The notes under the pieces: model-generated
The model's database searches: none
What the model was told of the DNA's origin: nothing
Seen by the model: only the letters and a program-made list of their open reading frames with translations
Program-made: the position numbers and the translations under genes
In this document: positions 25,035 to 33,193 of the stretch, one piece after another
How the letters are laid out: each line of letters begins with the position of its first letter
Position numbering within the stretch: position 1 is the first letter of the stretch
Source of the DNA: Corallococcus interemptor
Lineage (GTDB): Bacteria > Myxococcota > Myxococcia > Myxococcales > Myxococcaceae
Assembly: GCF_003668875.1 (NCBI RefSeq)
Contig: NZ_RAWM01000080.1
Span: 1-40,334, forward strand
Direction: 5' to 3'
Length of the DNA: 40,334 nt

Positions 25035-26680
25035 GACGTCCCTCGTGTGAACCACTCCGTCCAGCCGGGCTGACGGTGCAGGTCCACGGGCTTGATGTCC
25101 CCCGCGCGCTGCCCCAGCTGGATGCACCGGGCTTCGTAGCGCCGGGCGCCCTGGGTCACTCGCACCGCGCGCACCGGACCGAGCTGTCCCAGCTCCCGTG
25201 CGTAGCGGTAGTGATGGCCTTCGCACAGGGCCTGCTCCACGTTCGCGGCCAGGGCGTCGGTGGGTGCGTCCGTCTCCAGGAACAGGCGGTAGGCGGGAGG
25301 CGTGCCCCACTCCGGCGCGAGCATGGCGAAGGTGGGACGGGTGGGGCCCAGCGCGGCGTCCAGCACCGTGCCTGCTCGCGCGGCGGAGAGCTTCTCGCCC
25401 ACGAGGTCGGAGACCGCGTCGGCTCGGCAGAGGAAGCGCAGGCAGGGCGTCGCGTGCACGAAGCCCTCCACGCGGACGAGGTCCCCCAGCCGGTAGCGCA
25501 GCAGCCCGCCAGACGTGGAGAGGAGTACCGCGTAGGTGCGGCCCGCCGTCAGCTCGTGCGCCAGGAGCGGACGTGCTTCGGGCTTCTCTGGCTCCATGAA
25601 TTCGAAGAAGTGGCTTCGGACCGCGAGCACCGGCGCGGGTGCTTCGAAGAGGGGCACCGTGATGACGCCCTCGGTGGCGAGCAGGCCCTTGCCCTGGACC
25701 TCGACGCCCGGGAAGCGGCGGCGTGCGGCCGCTACGGCGTGCGCCGCCTGGGCGTCCGTCCACATGCTCAGGAGCGCGAGCCCCGGCCACAGCGTGCGCG
25801 CGGAGGACAGCCCGTCACGCAGTCGCCGGGCGCTCGGGAGGTCCCGCACGCCCTGGAGCCCCTGCACGAGCGAAGTCCAGGTGGGATCCGAACCCACGGG
25901 CGCACCGTCCGCGTCGTGCTCCGGAGGCCGCAACGTGCCGCGCTCCAGGTCCTCCGCGAGCCGTTCCCCGTGCCGCTCCAGTGCGTCCATCAGCAGCGTG
26001 AGGAAGCTGGGGTTCCAGACGCTGATCAGCGACAGGCTCGAGCACCGCACGAGATACCACAGCGTCACGTAGCGGCACGGTTCAACGTGAGGAGCCTGAC
26101 CCACCGCGCCCGGCACGGCGAAGACGCGCGAGAGCAGCGGCTGCAACGGGCGCGGGAACCACGCGCTGTCCTCCGCGGAGCCCACCGGGATGCCGCCCGA
26201 GGTCCGGTGCTGTCTCCGGCCCAGGGGAGAGATGGACCAGTAGCTGGGGCCCTCGCGCACGGCGGGGCGGCGCAGGAAGACCTCATGCAGCATGGGCGCG
26301 AGCGCGCGCTGGAACTCACGGAGCAGGCCCTGCGTCACCGGCACCCGCTTGGACGCGCCGGAGGAACCACCGGACAACTCGAAGCGCAGCACGGGCTCGC
26401 GAGTGAGGATCCGCGATTCTCCGCGCGCGATGCGCTCGACGTCTTCCGCCACCGTGTCCGGCGTGGTGATGGGCACCGCGTCCTGGAACTCCCGAGCCGT
26501 GCGGATGCGCCCGAAATGCGGCGCCCGGCCCGCCTGCACCGTGCCCTCCACGGCGCGGAGGATGCGCGCCAGGCACTCCGCCTGCGCGGCCTCCGGTTCG
26601 CGCAGCGCGTGACGGAAGCGCAGCGCGGACGGCGTCAGCGCCGCCATCGTGGCGGACAGCATCGCGCGGGACGTCAGCAC
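25031..26680 (-). CDS. GH3-family acyl-adenylating enzyme
   Basis: About 549 residues from GTG 26680; ATG 26662 is an alternative. GH3 enzymes activate a carboxylic acid with ATP and join it to an amine such as an amino acid. Motifs: VLRFELSGGSSGASKRVPVT (ATP/AMP-binding loop, about 105-122), GLLATEGVITVPLF, and YAVLLSTSGGLLRYRLGDLVRVEGF (near 390), all GH3 signatures; FMEPEKPEARPLL also fits the family. Bacterial GH3-like proteins sit in uncharacterised biosynthetic clusters. The GTG start lies one base after the previous gene's TGA, preceded by GGGG at 7 bases, so it is translationally coupled. The neighbouring GNAT-like gene could act on the same product. Confidence 0.9.
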   Translation of the reverse strand: MLTSRAMLSATMAALTPSALRFRHALREPEAAQAECLARILRAVEGTVQAGRAPHFGRIRTAREFQDAVPITTPDTVAEDVERIARGESRILTREPVLRFELSGGSSGASKRVPVTQGLLREFQRALAPMLHEVFLRRPAVREGPSYWSISPLGRRQHRTSGGIPVGSAEDSAWFPRPLQPLLSRVFAVPGAVGQAPHVEPCRYVTLWYLVRCSSLSLISVWNPSFLTLLMDALERHGERLAEDLERGTLRPPEHDADGAPVGSDPTWTSLVQGLQGVRDLPSARRLRDGLSSARTLWPGLALLSMWTDAQAAHAVAAARRRFPGVEVQGKGLLATEGVITVPLFEAPAPVLAVRSHFFEFMEPEKPEARPLLAHELTAGRTYAVLLSTSGGLLRYRLGDLVRVEGFVHATPCLRFLCRADAVSDLVGEKLSAARAGTVLDAALGPTRPTFAMLAPEWGTPPAYRLFLETDAPTDALAANVEQALCEGHHYRYARELGQLGPVRAVRVTQGARRYEARCIQLGQRAGDIKPVDLHRQPGWTEWFTRGTS

Positions 26681-26681
26681 G

Positions 26682-27443
26682 TCACGTCCCCACGCGGATC
26701 CGCGAGGCATCCCGCTCCCTGCGCGCCCAGCGGCGCAGCTGGCCCCAGACGCTTCGCGCCAGCGCCCTTGCCAGGTCCCAGCCTCGGATCTCCACCAGGC
26801 ACACCAGCTCCTCGCCTTCGGCGTGGCCGGGGTTGCGCTCCGCGAAGTAGGCGATGTGCGGATGGGCCGCCGCGTCGCGGTCGATGGGCGAGACGCCGTC
26901 CCGCACCCGGTAGTGCGCGCCGTCGAAGCGCAGCGTGCCCTTCGACGCGTCGTACTGCGCACCGAACCACCGCGCCGCCAGCCCTTGCAGGAACTCCGAG
27001 CGCCCCTCCGGCGGCGTCCAGTCCCGGCGCGGATGCGTGCGCGGGAAGTAGTTCACCGCCAGCAGGTACGTCTTGTACCCGCCCGACAACAGCAGCCAGT
27101 ACAGCGGCCTCCACGGCCGACGCAGCTTGCGCGCGAGCAACAGTCTCCCGAACACCACCTGCAACGTCTTGTGGCCCCACCAGTCCGGATGGATGACCGT
27201 GTCGCCCGAGTACAGCACCTCCACCCCGTCCTCCTCCGCCACCCGCACCGTGCTGAATCCCACCAACTCCCGCGTGCGCCGGGCGTGCAGCAGGAACACC
27301 CACTGCTTCGCGTCCAGGTCCGCGTGGAAGCGCTCGGCGCTCACGCCCACGTAGCAGCACTGCATCAGCGCGAGCATCCGCGCCCGGGTGCCGGCGTCCA
27401 GGTCCTCCCGCCGCACCGTCGTGCCCTTCATCGCGGAGAGCAT
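26682..27443 (-). CDS. GNAT-like acyltransferase, divergent
   Basis: 253 residues. The first 130 resemble an N-acyltransferase fold: an opening helix (RARMLALMQCCYVGVSAERFHADLDAKQWVFLLHA), a strand pair (ELVGFSTVRVAEEDGVEVLYSGDTVIHPDWWGHKTLQVVFGRLLLARKL), where HPDWWGHK lies where the acyl-CoA loop would be. The rest (from about 150) is unfamiliar, and ends in a basic helix. No signal peptide. It starts 4 bases after the stop of the RnfD/FG-GAP gene, with GGGAGGG just upstream, and runs almost into the GH3 start. The family is not recognised beyond the fold guess. Confidence 0.7.
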   Translation of the reverse strand: MLSAMKGTTVRREDLDAGTRARMLALMQCCYVGVSAERFHADLDAKQWVFLLHARRTRELVGFSTVRVAEEDGVEVLYSGDTVIHPDWWGHKTLQVVFGRLLLARKLRRPWRPLYWLLLSGGYKTYLLAVNYFPRTHPRRDWTPPEGRSEFLQGLAARWFGAQYDASKGTLRFDGAHYRVRDGVSPIDRDAAAHPHIAYFAERNPGHAEGEELVCLVEIRGWDLARALARSVWGQLRRWARRERDASRIRVGT

Positions 27444-27447
27444 CGCC

Positions 27448-30297
27448 TCAGCGCCCTCCCCGCATCGCCGTGGGCGAGGGAGGCTGACGCACCTCCTGAT
27501 ACCGGTCCGCCTCCAACGTCACCTCCTGCGGCTGGGCGCCATACCAGTGGATGACCGCCTTCACCGGCCCCGCGTGACGGCCCAGACCGAAGTGCAACCG
27601 GGGATCCGCCGACGCGGAGAAGCCGCCCATCAACCCCACCTCACGAACCTGCTCCACGCGCTGGCCGTTCTCCTCGTAGGACACCACCACGCGTGTGCCC
27701 ACCGCGCTCCGGTGCGTGCCCTGGCCATTCCCCACCAGCGTCAGCCCCACGAAGTGTCCGTCCGGCCTCGCCTCCGAGGCGCTGGCGCGCAGCGTGTTGC
27801 GGTACAGCGACACCGGCGCGTGCTGGTTCGTGATCAGCACGTCCAGGTCGCCGTCGTCATCCAGGTCCGCCATCAACACGCCTCGCGAGTTGTCCGGCGC
27901 GTCGATGCCCACCTCCCTCGCCACGTCCACGAAGTGCCCCGGACGCGAGTCGCCCAGGTTGAGGTACACGCGGCGCGCCTCGTTCGGATAGAGCACGCGG
28001 CCCCGGATGTCGCCCCACTTGTCCGCGTACGTGTGCACCTCCGGGCCGGACTGCATCAGCTTGTGGTTCACGTACCAGTAGTCGTTGCGCTGTCCCGCCG
28101 GGATGCGCCACTTCTCCGCGTCCAGGCGCGCGTCCACCATGCCGTTGGCCTGCACCAGGTCCGGCCACCCGTCGGCGTCCAGGTCCCCCGCCGCCGCGCC
28201 CCAGCCGAAGCGGCGCTCGTTCAGCGCGCCCCGGAACGTGGCCTCGTCCTGGAAGCGCGGCACGAACGCGTCCTCGCCCGGCCCCACCATCCACAACAGG
28301 CTTCCCTCCGCCTGCAACGAGTGGTGCACGTTGGACACGTACACGTCCAACCAGCCGTTGCGGTCAAAGTCCGCCACGCTCGCGTTCATGCCCTTGTACG
28401 TGTCGCGGCCAATCTCCCCGAAGCGCGTCCCCACCAGGTGGCGGAAGTGCCGGCCGCCCTCGTTCAGGTAGACGTCGTCCGGGCCGAAGTCGTTGGCCAC
28501 GTAGAGGTCCGTCCACCCGTCCTGGTTCAGGTCCACCGTGCTCACCGCGAGCGACCAGTGCGTCTCCTTCAGCCCCAGCGCGTCCACGTCCTGCTTCTCG
28601 AACGTGCCGTCCCCCCGGCCCCGGTAGAGCGCGTTCTTCCCGCCGTTGCTCGCGTTGTGCCAGCCGTCATGCATGAAGCGCAGCATGCGGCGGTCGCCCG
28701 CGTACTCCGGCTCCGGCAGCTTGAAGAGGTTGAGCGGCGGCGCGGGCTCCGGGTAGTCCGGCAGGTGCGTCGTCATCGCGTTGAGCACCAGCAGGTCCAG
28801 GTGCCCGTCGCGGTCGTAGTCCAGGAACGTGAGCCCCAGGCTCACCGCGTGGTCCGTCACGCCCGCGGCGTCCGTCACGTCCTCGAAGCCCGCCGAGCCC
28901 GTCTCGCGCAGCGTGTTGCGCAAGAGGCGCACCGGCCCGAAGGCCACCGCCACCGCGAGGTCCAGGTCCCCGTCCCCATCCCAATCCACGAACGTCCCGC
29001 CGCCCGCCAGGCCCTCTTCCTTGTAGCGGGTGGCGAAGCGCTCCAGCGCGAGCACGGGGACGCGCTCGAAGCGCAGGCCGCCCAGGTTGCGGTACAGGCC
29101 CGCGTGGTGCTCCGGCGTGCCCAGCGGGTGCGTGAGGAACAGGTCCAGCTTGCCGTCCCCGTCGAAGTCACCGGTGGCCACCGCGTCGCCTACGGCCACC
29201 AGCCACTTGGCGACATGGGCCACGCGCGGATCCAGCTCCTCCAGCGTGTGCCCCATCTGGGAGCCCAGGCCCGCCTGCTGGAGGTCCTGCGCATCCAGGT
29301 GGAACGCGAGCGGCGCCTGCCGCTCCCCCTGCGCCGCGGACACCGCGTAGCCCGAGGCCAGCACCGCCCCGAGCCCCCCCACCACGCCCACGCGCTTGAG
29401 CATGTCCGGGGCCAGCAGCCCGCGCAGCGACGCGCCCCGGGTGCGCCACAGCTCGCGCGCGTGCATGTACACGAAGCGGCAGGTGGCCACGGTGAGCGCC
29501 GCGTAGAAGAACGTGTAGACGCTCTCCTTCAGGTGCAGCACCAGGTCCACGCAGGTGATGGCCAGCGCCACCAGCACCTGGGCCTTCGGCTTCGCGGGCG
29601 ACGTCGCCGGGTCCGTGAGCATGTAGAAGACGAAGATGAAGAACGACGGCGCGCCCAGCGTGCCCAGGAACAGCACCTCCGGTGGCAGGTGGTGGCGGAG
29701 GATGAACGCTCGCAGCGCCGTCTGGAGCGCGTAGAAGGACAGGAAGCTGATCACCAGCCAGCCTCGTCCCACCCGGAAGAAGAACAGCACCATCGCCGCC
29801 ATCACGATGAAGGCCGACAGCGCGACCTCGCCGTTCGCCCACTGGTAGGCGGGCGCGGCGGTGATGAGCTCGCGCGTGGTGAGCAGCGACACGGCCACCG
29901 CGAACATCGACGGGTTGAAGACGTGCCGCCCCTGGAAGGTCAGCACGTACTTGGACCCGATGGCCAGCCACACCGGCAGCCACAACAGCGTGCTCGCGTG
30001 CGAGTAGTTCAAGAGCAGCGCCAGCGAACAGCACGAGATGTACGCGGACAGCGGCAGCTCCTTGCGCCGCTTGAGCACCCAGCCCAGGACCGCGTCCAGC
30101 AGCGTGCCGGAGACCACCAGGAAGGCCATCTGCCCGGGGCTGCGGTTGAAGCCGAAGAAGGTGAAGCCCAGCACTCCGTAGAGCGTGAGCAGCGCCGCGA
30201 AGGGCAACCTCGGGTCGTTCCAGCGGGGGAAGACCCAGCCGCCCCACTCCACGCGCGTACCCGCGAGGGCCGGCTGCGTTGGCACATCCACACTCAT
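27448..30297 (-). CDS. RnfD/NqrB-like membrane domain fused to FG-GAP repeats and ASPIC/UnbV domain
   Basis: 949 residues. Residues 1-330 have about ten helices with RnfD/NqrB marks: LAIGSKYVLTFQGRHVFNPS (112-130) and FYMLTDPATSPAK (224-236). The usual S-G-A-T flavin-attachment sequence is not seen. From about 340 to 860 there are seven or more FG-GAP/VCBS repeats with Ca-binding DxDGDG-type loops (GDFDGDGKLDLFL, VDWDGDGDLDLAV, LDYDRDGHLDLLVL, VDLNQDGWTDLYVAND, ADFDRNGWLDVYVSN, GDLDADGWPDLV, ADLDDDGDLDVLITN). The end (about 865-930) is an ASPIC/UnbV domain (GTRVVVSYEENG, REVGLMGGFSA). The propeller would lie outside the membrane. First gene of the leftward operon with GNAT, GH3 and Rieske genes. 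Confidence 0.88.
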   Translation of the reverse strand: MSVDVPTQPALAGTRVEWGGWVFPRWNDPRLPFAALLTLYGVLGFTFFGFNRSPGQMAFLVVSGTLLDAVLGWVLKRRKELPLSAYISCCSLALLLNYSHASTLLWLPVWLAIGSKYVLTFQGRHVFNPSMFAVAVSLLTTRELITAAPAYQWANGEVALSAFIVMAAMVLFFFRVGRGWLVISFLSFYALQTALRAFILRHHLPPEVLFLGTLGAPSFFIFVFYMLTDPATSPAKPKAQVLVALAITCVDLVLHLKESVYTFFYAALTVATCRFVYMHARELWRTRGASLRGLLAPDMLKRVGVVGGLGAVLASGYAVSAAQGERQAPLAFHLDAQDLQQAGLGSQMGHTLEELDPRVAHVAKWLVAVGDAVATGDFDGDGKLDLFLTHPLGTPEHHAGLYRNLGGLRFERVPVLALERFATRYKEEGLAGGGTFVDWDGDGDLDLAVAVAFGPVRLLRNTLRETGSAGFEDVTDAAGVTDHAVSLGLTFLDYDRDGHLDLLVLNAMTTHLPDYPEPAPPLNLFKLPEPEYAGDRRMLRFMHDGWHNASNGGKNALYRGRGDGTFEKQDVDALGLKETHWSLAVSTVDLNQDGWTDLYVANDFGPDDVYLNEGGRHFRHLVGTRFGEIGRDTYKGMNASVADFDRNGWLDVYVSNVHHSLQAEGSLLWMVGPGEDAFVPRFQDEATFRGALNERRFGWGAAAGDLDADGWPDLVQANGMVDARLDAEKWRIPAGQRNDYWYVNHKLMQSGPEVHTYADKWGDIRGRVLYPNEARRVYLNLGDSRPGHFVDVAREVGIDAPDNSRGVLMADLDDDGDLDVLITNQHAPVSLYRNTLRASASEARPDGHFVGLTLVGNGQGTHRSAVGTRVVVSYEENGQRVEQVREVGLMGGFSASADPRLHFGLGRHAGPVKAVIHWYGAQPQEVTLEADRYQEVRQPPSPTAMRGGR

Positions 30298-30402
30298 GAT
30301 TGACCGTCCCGGTGCACGCGCGGAGCGTGCCGTGCCCGTCCCCGGGTGTCCAATCCCCACGGGGCTTGCGTCCGGCGGCCATGCGTGGAGTCCTGGCGCC
30401 CG
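30298..30402. other. Divergent promoter region of the Rieske/GH3 and desaturase operons
   Basis: 105 bases between the leftward four-gene operon and the rightward desaturase gene. It must contain both promoters, which implies shared control of the two arms. No -35/-10 pair could be assigned. Confidence 0.35.
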
Positions 30403-31320
30403 ATGTCCTCTCCCCTGCCTCGCCGCGCGGCGGTGCCTCGCGAGCTGCTTGTTCCCGCCACCCCCGAGGGCCTGCTGCGCCTGGCGGCCGTGGAGTGGGC
30501 GGGGATGGCCTTGGGATGGGCGGTCATGGCTTGGGCGCCTCCGGTGTTCATGCCGCTGGCGGTGCTCGTCGTCGCGGGACGGCTGCACGCGCTGGGCGTC
30601 CTGCTTCATGACGCGGTCCACCTGCCTTCGCGAAGGCGCGAATGGCGACTGTGTCTGCTGGAGGCCGTCGCGGGATATCCCATCGCGTCCACGCTGGCGG
30701 CGATGCGCTACCACCACCTCCGCCACCATCGCGACGCGGGCCTGCCGTCGGATCCGTACCGCAAGCCTCCGGACGGAGGGCGCCTGCGCACGGCGTGGCG
30801 CTGGTTCCTGCTCCTGAGCGTCATTCCCGGCTGGGTGCTGCGCGGACCGGTGGGGCTGTGCGCGTGGGCGCTGCCTTCGCTGCGCACGGCGTATGCGCGC
30901 GTGTTCCTGCAGGACCGCTCCGGGCGGGTGCTCGCGCGAGACGCGGAGGTGGCGGCGTGTGCTCGGGTGGAGGCGGGGCAGGTGCTGTTCCACCTGGGCG
31001 TGGTGGCGCTGGCCGTGCGGTGGCCCTCCGCGGTGCTGTGGGGGTATGGGATTCCCCTGCTGGTGGCGTCCGGGTTCAACGCGCACCGGTTGCTCTCCGA
31101 GCACACCGCCGCATCCGTGCACGGGCGGACCTTGGAAGATGTCTTCGCGTGCACGCGCGACCATGGGCTCGGGTGGTGGGGGTGGCTGGGATTGGCGCCC
31201 CGGCACATCGGGATGCACGTGGTGCATCACCTGCATCCGCAGGTGTCCCTCACGCACCTGCCCCGGCTTCGCGCGTGGTACGTCGCACGGTTTCCCCACC
31301 ACTATCCCCGTTCCTCCTGA
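30403..31320 (+). CDS. Membrane fatty acid desaturase/hydroxylase-type di-iron protein
   Basis: 305 residues. Three histidine boxes that hold the di-iron centre: HDAVH (about 74-78), HHLRHH (about 107-112) and HVVHHLHP (near 275), plus NAHRLLSEH. Hydrophobic segments around them (MALGWAVMAWAPPVFMPLAVLVV; WFLLLSVIPGWVL; SAVLWGYGIPLLVAS) fit an integral membrane desaturase. The enzyme uses oxygen and electrons to desaturate or hydroxylate lipid or carotenoid chains. ATG 30403 is chosen because the reading before it has no features; GGAG lies 12 bases upstream. Its TGA overlaps the next ATG by one base, so the pair is coupled. Confidence 0.88.
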   Translation: MSSPLPRRAAVPRELLVPATPEGLLRLAAVEWAGMALGWAVMAWAPPVFMPLAVLVVAGRLHALGVLLHDAVHLPSRRREWRLCLLEAVAGYPIASTLAAMRYHHLRHHRDAGLPSDPYRKPPDGGRLRTAWRWFLLLSVIPGWVLRGPVGLCAWALPSLRTAYARVFLQDRSGRVLARDAEVAACARVEAGQVLFHLGVVALAVRWPSAVLWGYGIPLLVASGFNAHRLLSEHTAASVHGRTLEDVFACTRDHGLGWWGWLGLAPRHIGMHVVHHLHPQVSLTHLPRLRAWYVARFPHHYPRSS

Positions 31321-31946
31321 TGCTCACTTCGACGACGCGGGTGATGTTGGTCGTGGCGCTGCTCGTGTGCGCGAGCGTGGCGGTGGCGTTCCGGCGCAGA
31401 CAGAACGCGCAGGGAGGCCGGGGTGGGCGCATCTCCGGGCCGAAGCTGGCGTGGCTGCTGTACGCGGTGTTCCTGTGGTTCATCGTGTGCCCGCTGGTGG
31501 CGCTGGATGCGTCCGTGCCGATGGAGGCGCGCGTCGTGCTGGGGGCGTTCGCGGTGTCCATGTGGCTGCGCGGCGCCGCGGAGCTCTACATGCTCTACGT
31601 GTCGCGCAACTGGCGGCCGCCGTATGGCGTGGGCCACGACCTGGGCTGCATCGCGCTGGTGGGGGCGGGGCTCGCGTACACCGGGGAGAAGTGGGCCGGG
31701 GTGCTGGATGGGCGCGACGTGTGGGCGCTGGCGCTGGTGGGGTTGGTGCTGGTGAGCCTGGGGGTGGAGGTGGCGTATGCGGCGCTGTTCCACCAGGCCG
31801 TGGAGGGACGCACCACCGGCGAGGACGGCGTGTGGTTCGCGGACGCGGAGCAGGAGCGGTTCCGGCGCATCAACCGGCTGACGCTGGCGTTCAACGTGCC
31901 GCTGTATGGGGCGCTGGCGGCGTGGCTGGTGATGGGGATGCGGTAG
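31320..31946 (+). CDS. Integral membrane protein, function unknown
   Basis: 208 residues with about six hydrophobic stretches: VMLVVALLVCASVAVAF, LAWLLYAVFLWFIVCPLVAL, ARVVLGAFAVSMWLRGAAELYML, DLGCIALVGAGLAYTG, VWALALVGLVLVSLGVEVAYAALF and LTLAFNVPLYGALAAWLVM. No motif assigns a function. ATG overlaps the desaturase stop (TGATG), so they are made together and may act on the same lipid. The TAG stop touches the stop of the convergent immunity gene with no base between. Confidence 0.75.
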   Translation: MLTSTTRVMLVVALLVCASVAVAFRRRQNAQGGRGGRISGPKLAWLLYAVFLWFIVCPLVALDASVPMEARVVLGAFAVSMWLRGAAELYMLYVSRNWRPPYGVGHDLGCIALVGAGLAYTGEKWAGVLDGRDVWALALVGLVLVSLGVEVAYAALFHQAVEGRTTGEDGVWFADAEQERFRRINRLTLAFNVPLYGALAAWLVMGMR

Positions 31947-33170
31947 TCACACCACGGGCTGGCGCCAGGCCTTGGACAGGTGGCCGGGGCGGGACTGGTT
32001 GAAGCGGTGGATCAACTCCTCCCGGCCGTGCTCCAGCAGGTACGTGAGCTCGCGGGGCATGAGGGTCTTCACGGTGACGAGCCGGACCTGTCCGTCTGGC
32101 ATCGTGAAGTGGGTGGGGAGCGTGGGGGTGTCCATGCCCAGGAGCACGGCCACGCGGCCCTCTTTCGTCAGGAGCGGTTCGGGCAGGTGCGCGCCGTCCA
32201 CTTCCATGGAGAGGAGGCCGGTCCTCGCGGGTTCGCGCAGGTGTTCGTGGCCCACGAGTTCGTTGGCGATGCGCTCCAGCAGCGTCACGGGCCATTTGGC
32301 CTGCGGCTCATCGGTTTCCAGCGCGAGCTCCAGGCCGAAGCCCACGGAGGGCTCCACGGTGTCCACGAAGAAGTCGGAGAGGCCGTCCGTCACGAAGAGG
32401 GCACGTCCTTCGGGGCGGTGGATGACGCGCCAGACCTGGCGCCTCGCGGGCCAGCCTCCTCCGACGACGATGGGGAGGATGGCGTTTTCATCCAGGGTGC
32501 CCAGCGTGCGCCAGAACGCGGTGCGGGCTGTTTCGGTCCGTTCGTAGAGCGCTTGAAGTTTGCGGCGGTGCTCGCGTTCCTCAGGGCTGATGGCACCCGG
32601 GCCCGTGACCTCCCGGAACTTCACTCCTGTGACATTCGCGTGCTCCAGCGCATCCTTGATGTCTTCGGAGACGATGAGAGCGACAGTCCACCCCCAGGCG
32701 CGGAAGACCTTGGCATCGCCCACTTTCGTCGGATCGATGCGCATGCCCGCGACGTCCCTGTATTTCCCTACCTTCTCTGGACGCCCATCTTCAGGCTTCC
32801 AATACAGCACCTCTTCGGAAGCCTCGTCGTCGATGCACCTGACGAGACGGAGCACGTTGACGAGGAAGTACGGTCCAGGCTCCGACGCAATCGTTACTGG
32901 GAACAGCTGAAGATCATCTGGAGCGAGCCTGCTCAGGATGGCTGCCGCATCCGCAAGAACGACGGGCGCCAGACCGATGCCTGCCAGCGTGAATCCCAAT
33001 GCCAGACCGGCATGGTCGACCGGAATCTTCAAGGGCGATTCCAAGCCGACGGCTTCACCCTTCCTGAACATCCATGGATTGGCGACCTCCCGGCCGGACG
33101 CATCAATGGGATCGCCCAGCGACCACCGACCGGGAACATGCAGATCATCGATCAGCTCGAAATACCGCAT
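31947..33170 (-). CDS. Immunity protein 1: Imm11(DUF1629)-like plus SUFU-like domains
   Basis: 407 residues, no signal peptide, cytoplasmic. Residues 1-210 look like Imm11/DUF1629 (VRCIDDEASEEVLYW, MRIDPTKVGDAKVFR, VALIVSEDIKDALEHANVTGVKFREV). Residues about 235-407 look like a SUFU domain (VWRVIHRPEG, VGFGLELALET, LLERIANELVGHEHL, LLGMDTPTLPTHFTMPDGQVRLVTVKTLMPREL). Both families are known as immunity proteins of polymorphic toxins. N-half (to about 150) differs strongly from copies 2 and 3, while the C-half is almost identical to copy 3. It lies 23 bases after toxin 1. Start set by alignment with MRYF of the other copies; GTG 33176 is possible. Confidence 0.82.
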   Translation of the reverse strand: MRYFELIDDLHVPGRWSLGDPIDASGREVANPWMFRKGEAVGLESPLKIPVDHAGLALGFTLAGIGLAPVVLADAAAILSRLAPDDLQLFPVTIASEPGPYFLVNVLRLVRCIDDEASEEVLYWKPEDGRPEKVGKYRDVAGMRIDPTKVGDAKVFRAWGWTVALIVSEDIKDALEHANVTGVKFREVTGPGAISPEEREHRRKLQALYERTETARTAFWRTLGTLDENAILPIVVGGGWPARRQVWRVIHRPEGRALFVTDGLSDFFVDTVEPSVGFGLELALETDEPQAKWPVTLLERIANELVGHEHLREPARTGLLSMEVDGAHLPEPLLTKEGRVAVLLGMDTPTLPTHFTMPDGQVRLVTVKTLMPRELTYLLEHGREELIHRFNQSRPGHLSKAWRQPVV

Positions 33171-33193
33171 TGCCACGAGAGACTCCCGCTCAG

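Noticed and set aside
27388-30303. 971-codon plus-strand open frame over the RnfD/FG-GAP gene
   Set aside because: Its product is dominated by Arg, His, Val and Gln with no domain; the opposite strand holds clear RnfD, FG-GAP and ASPIC motifs.
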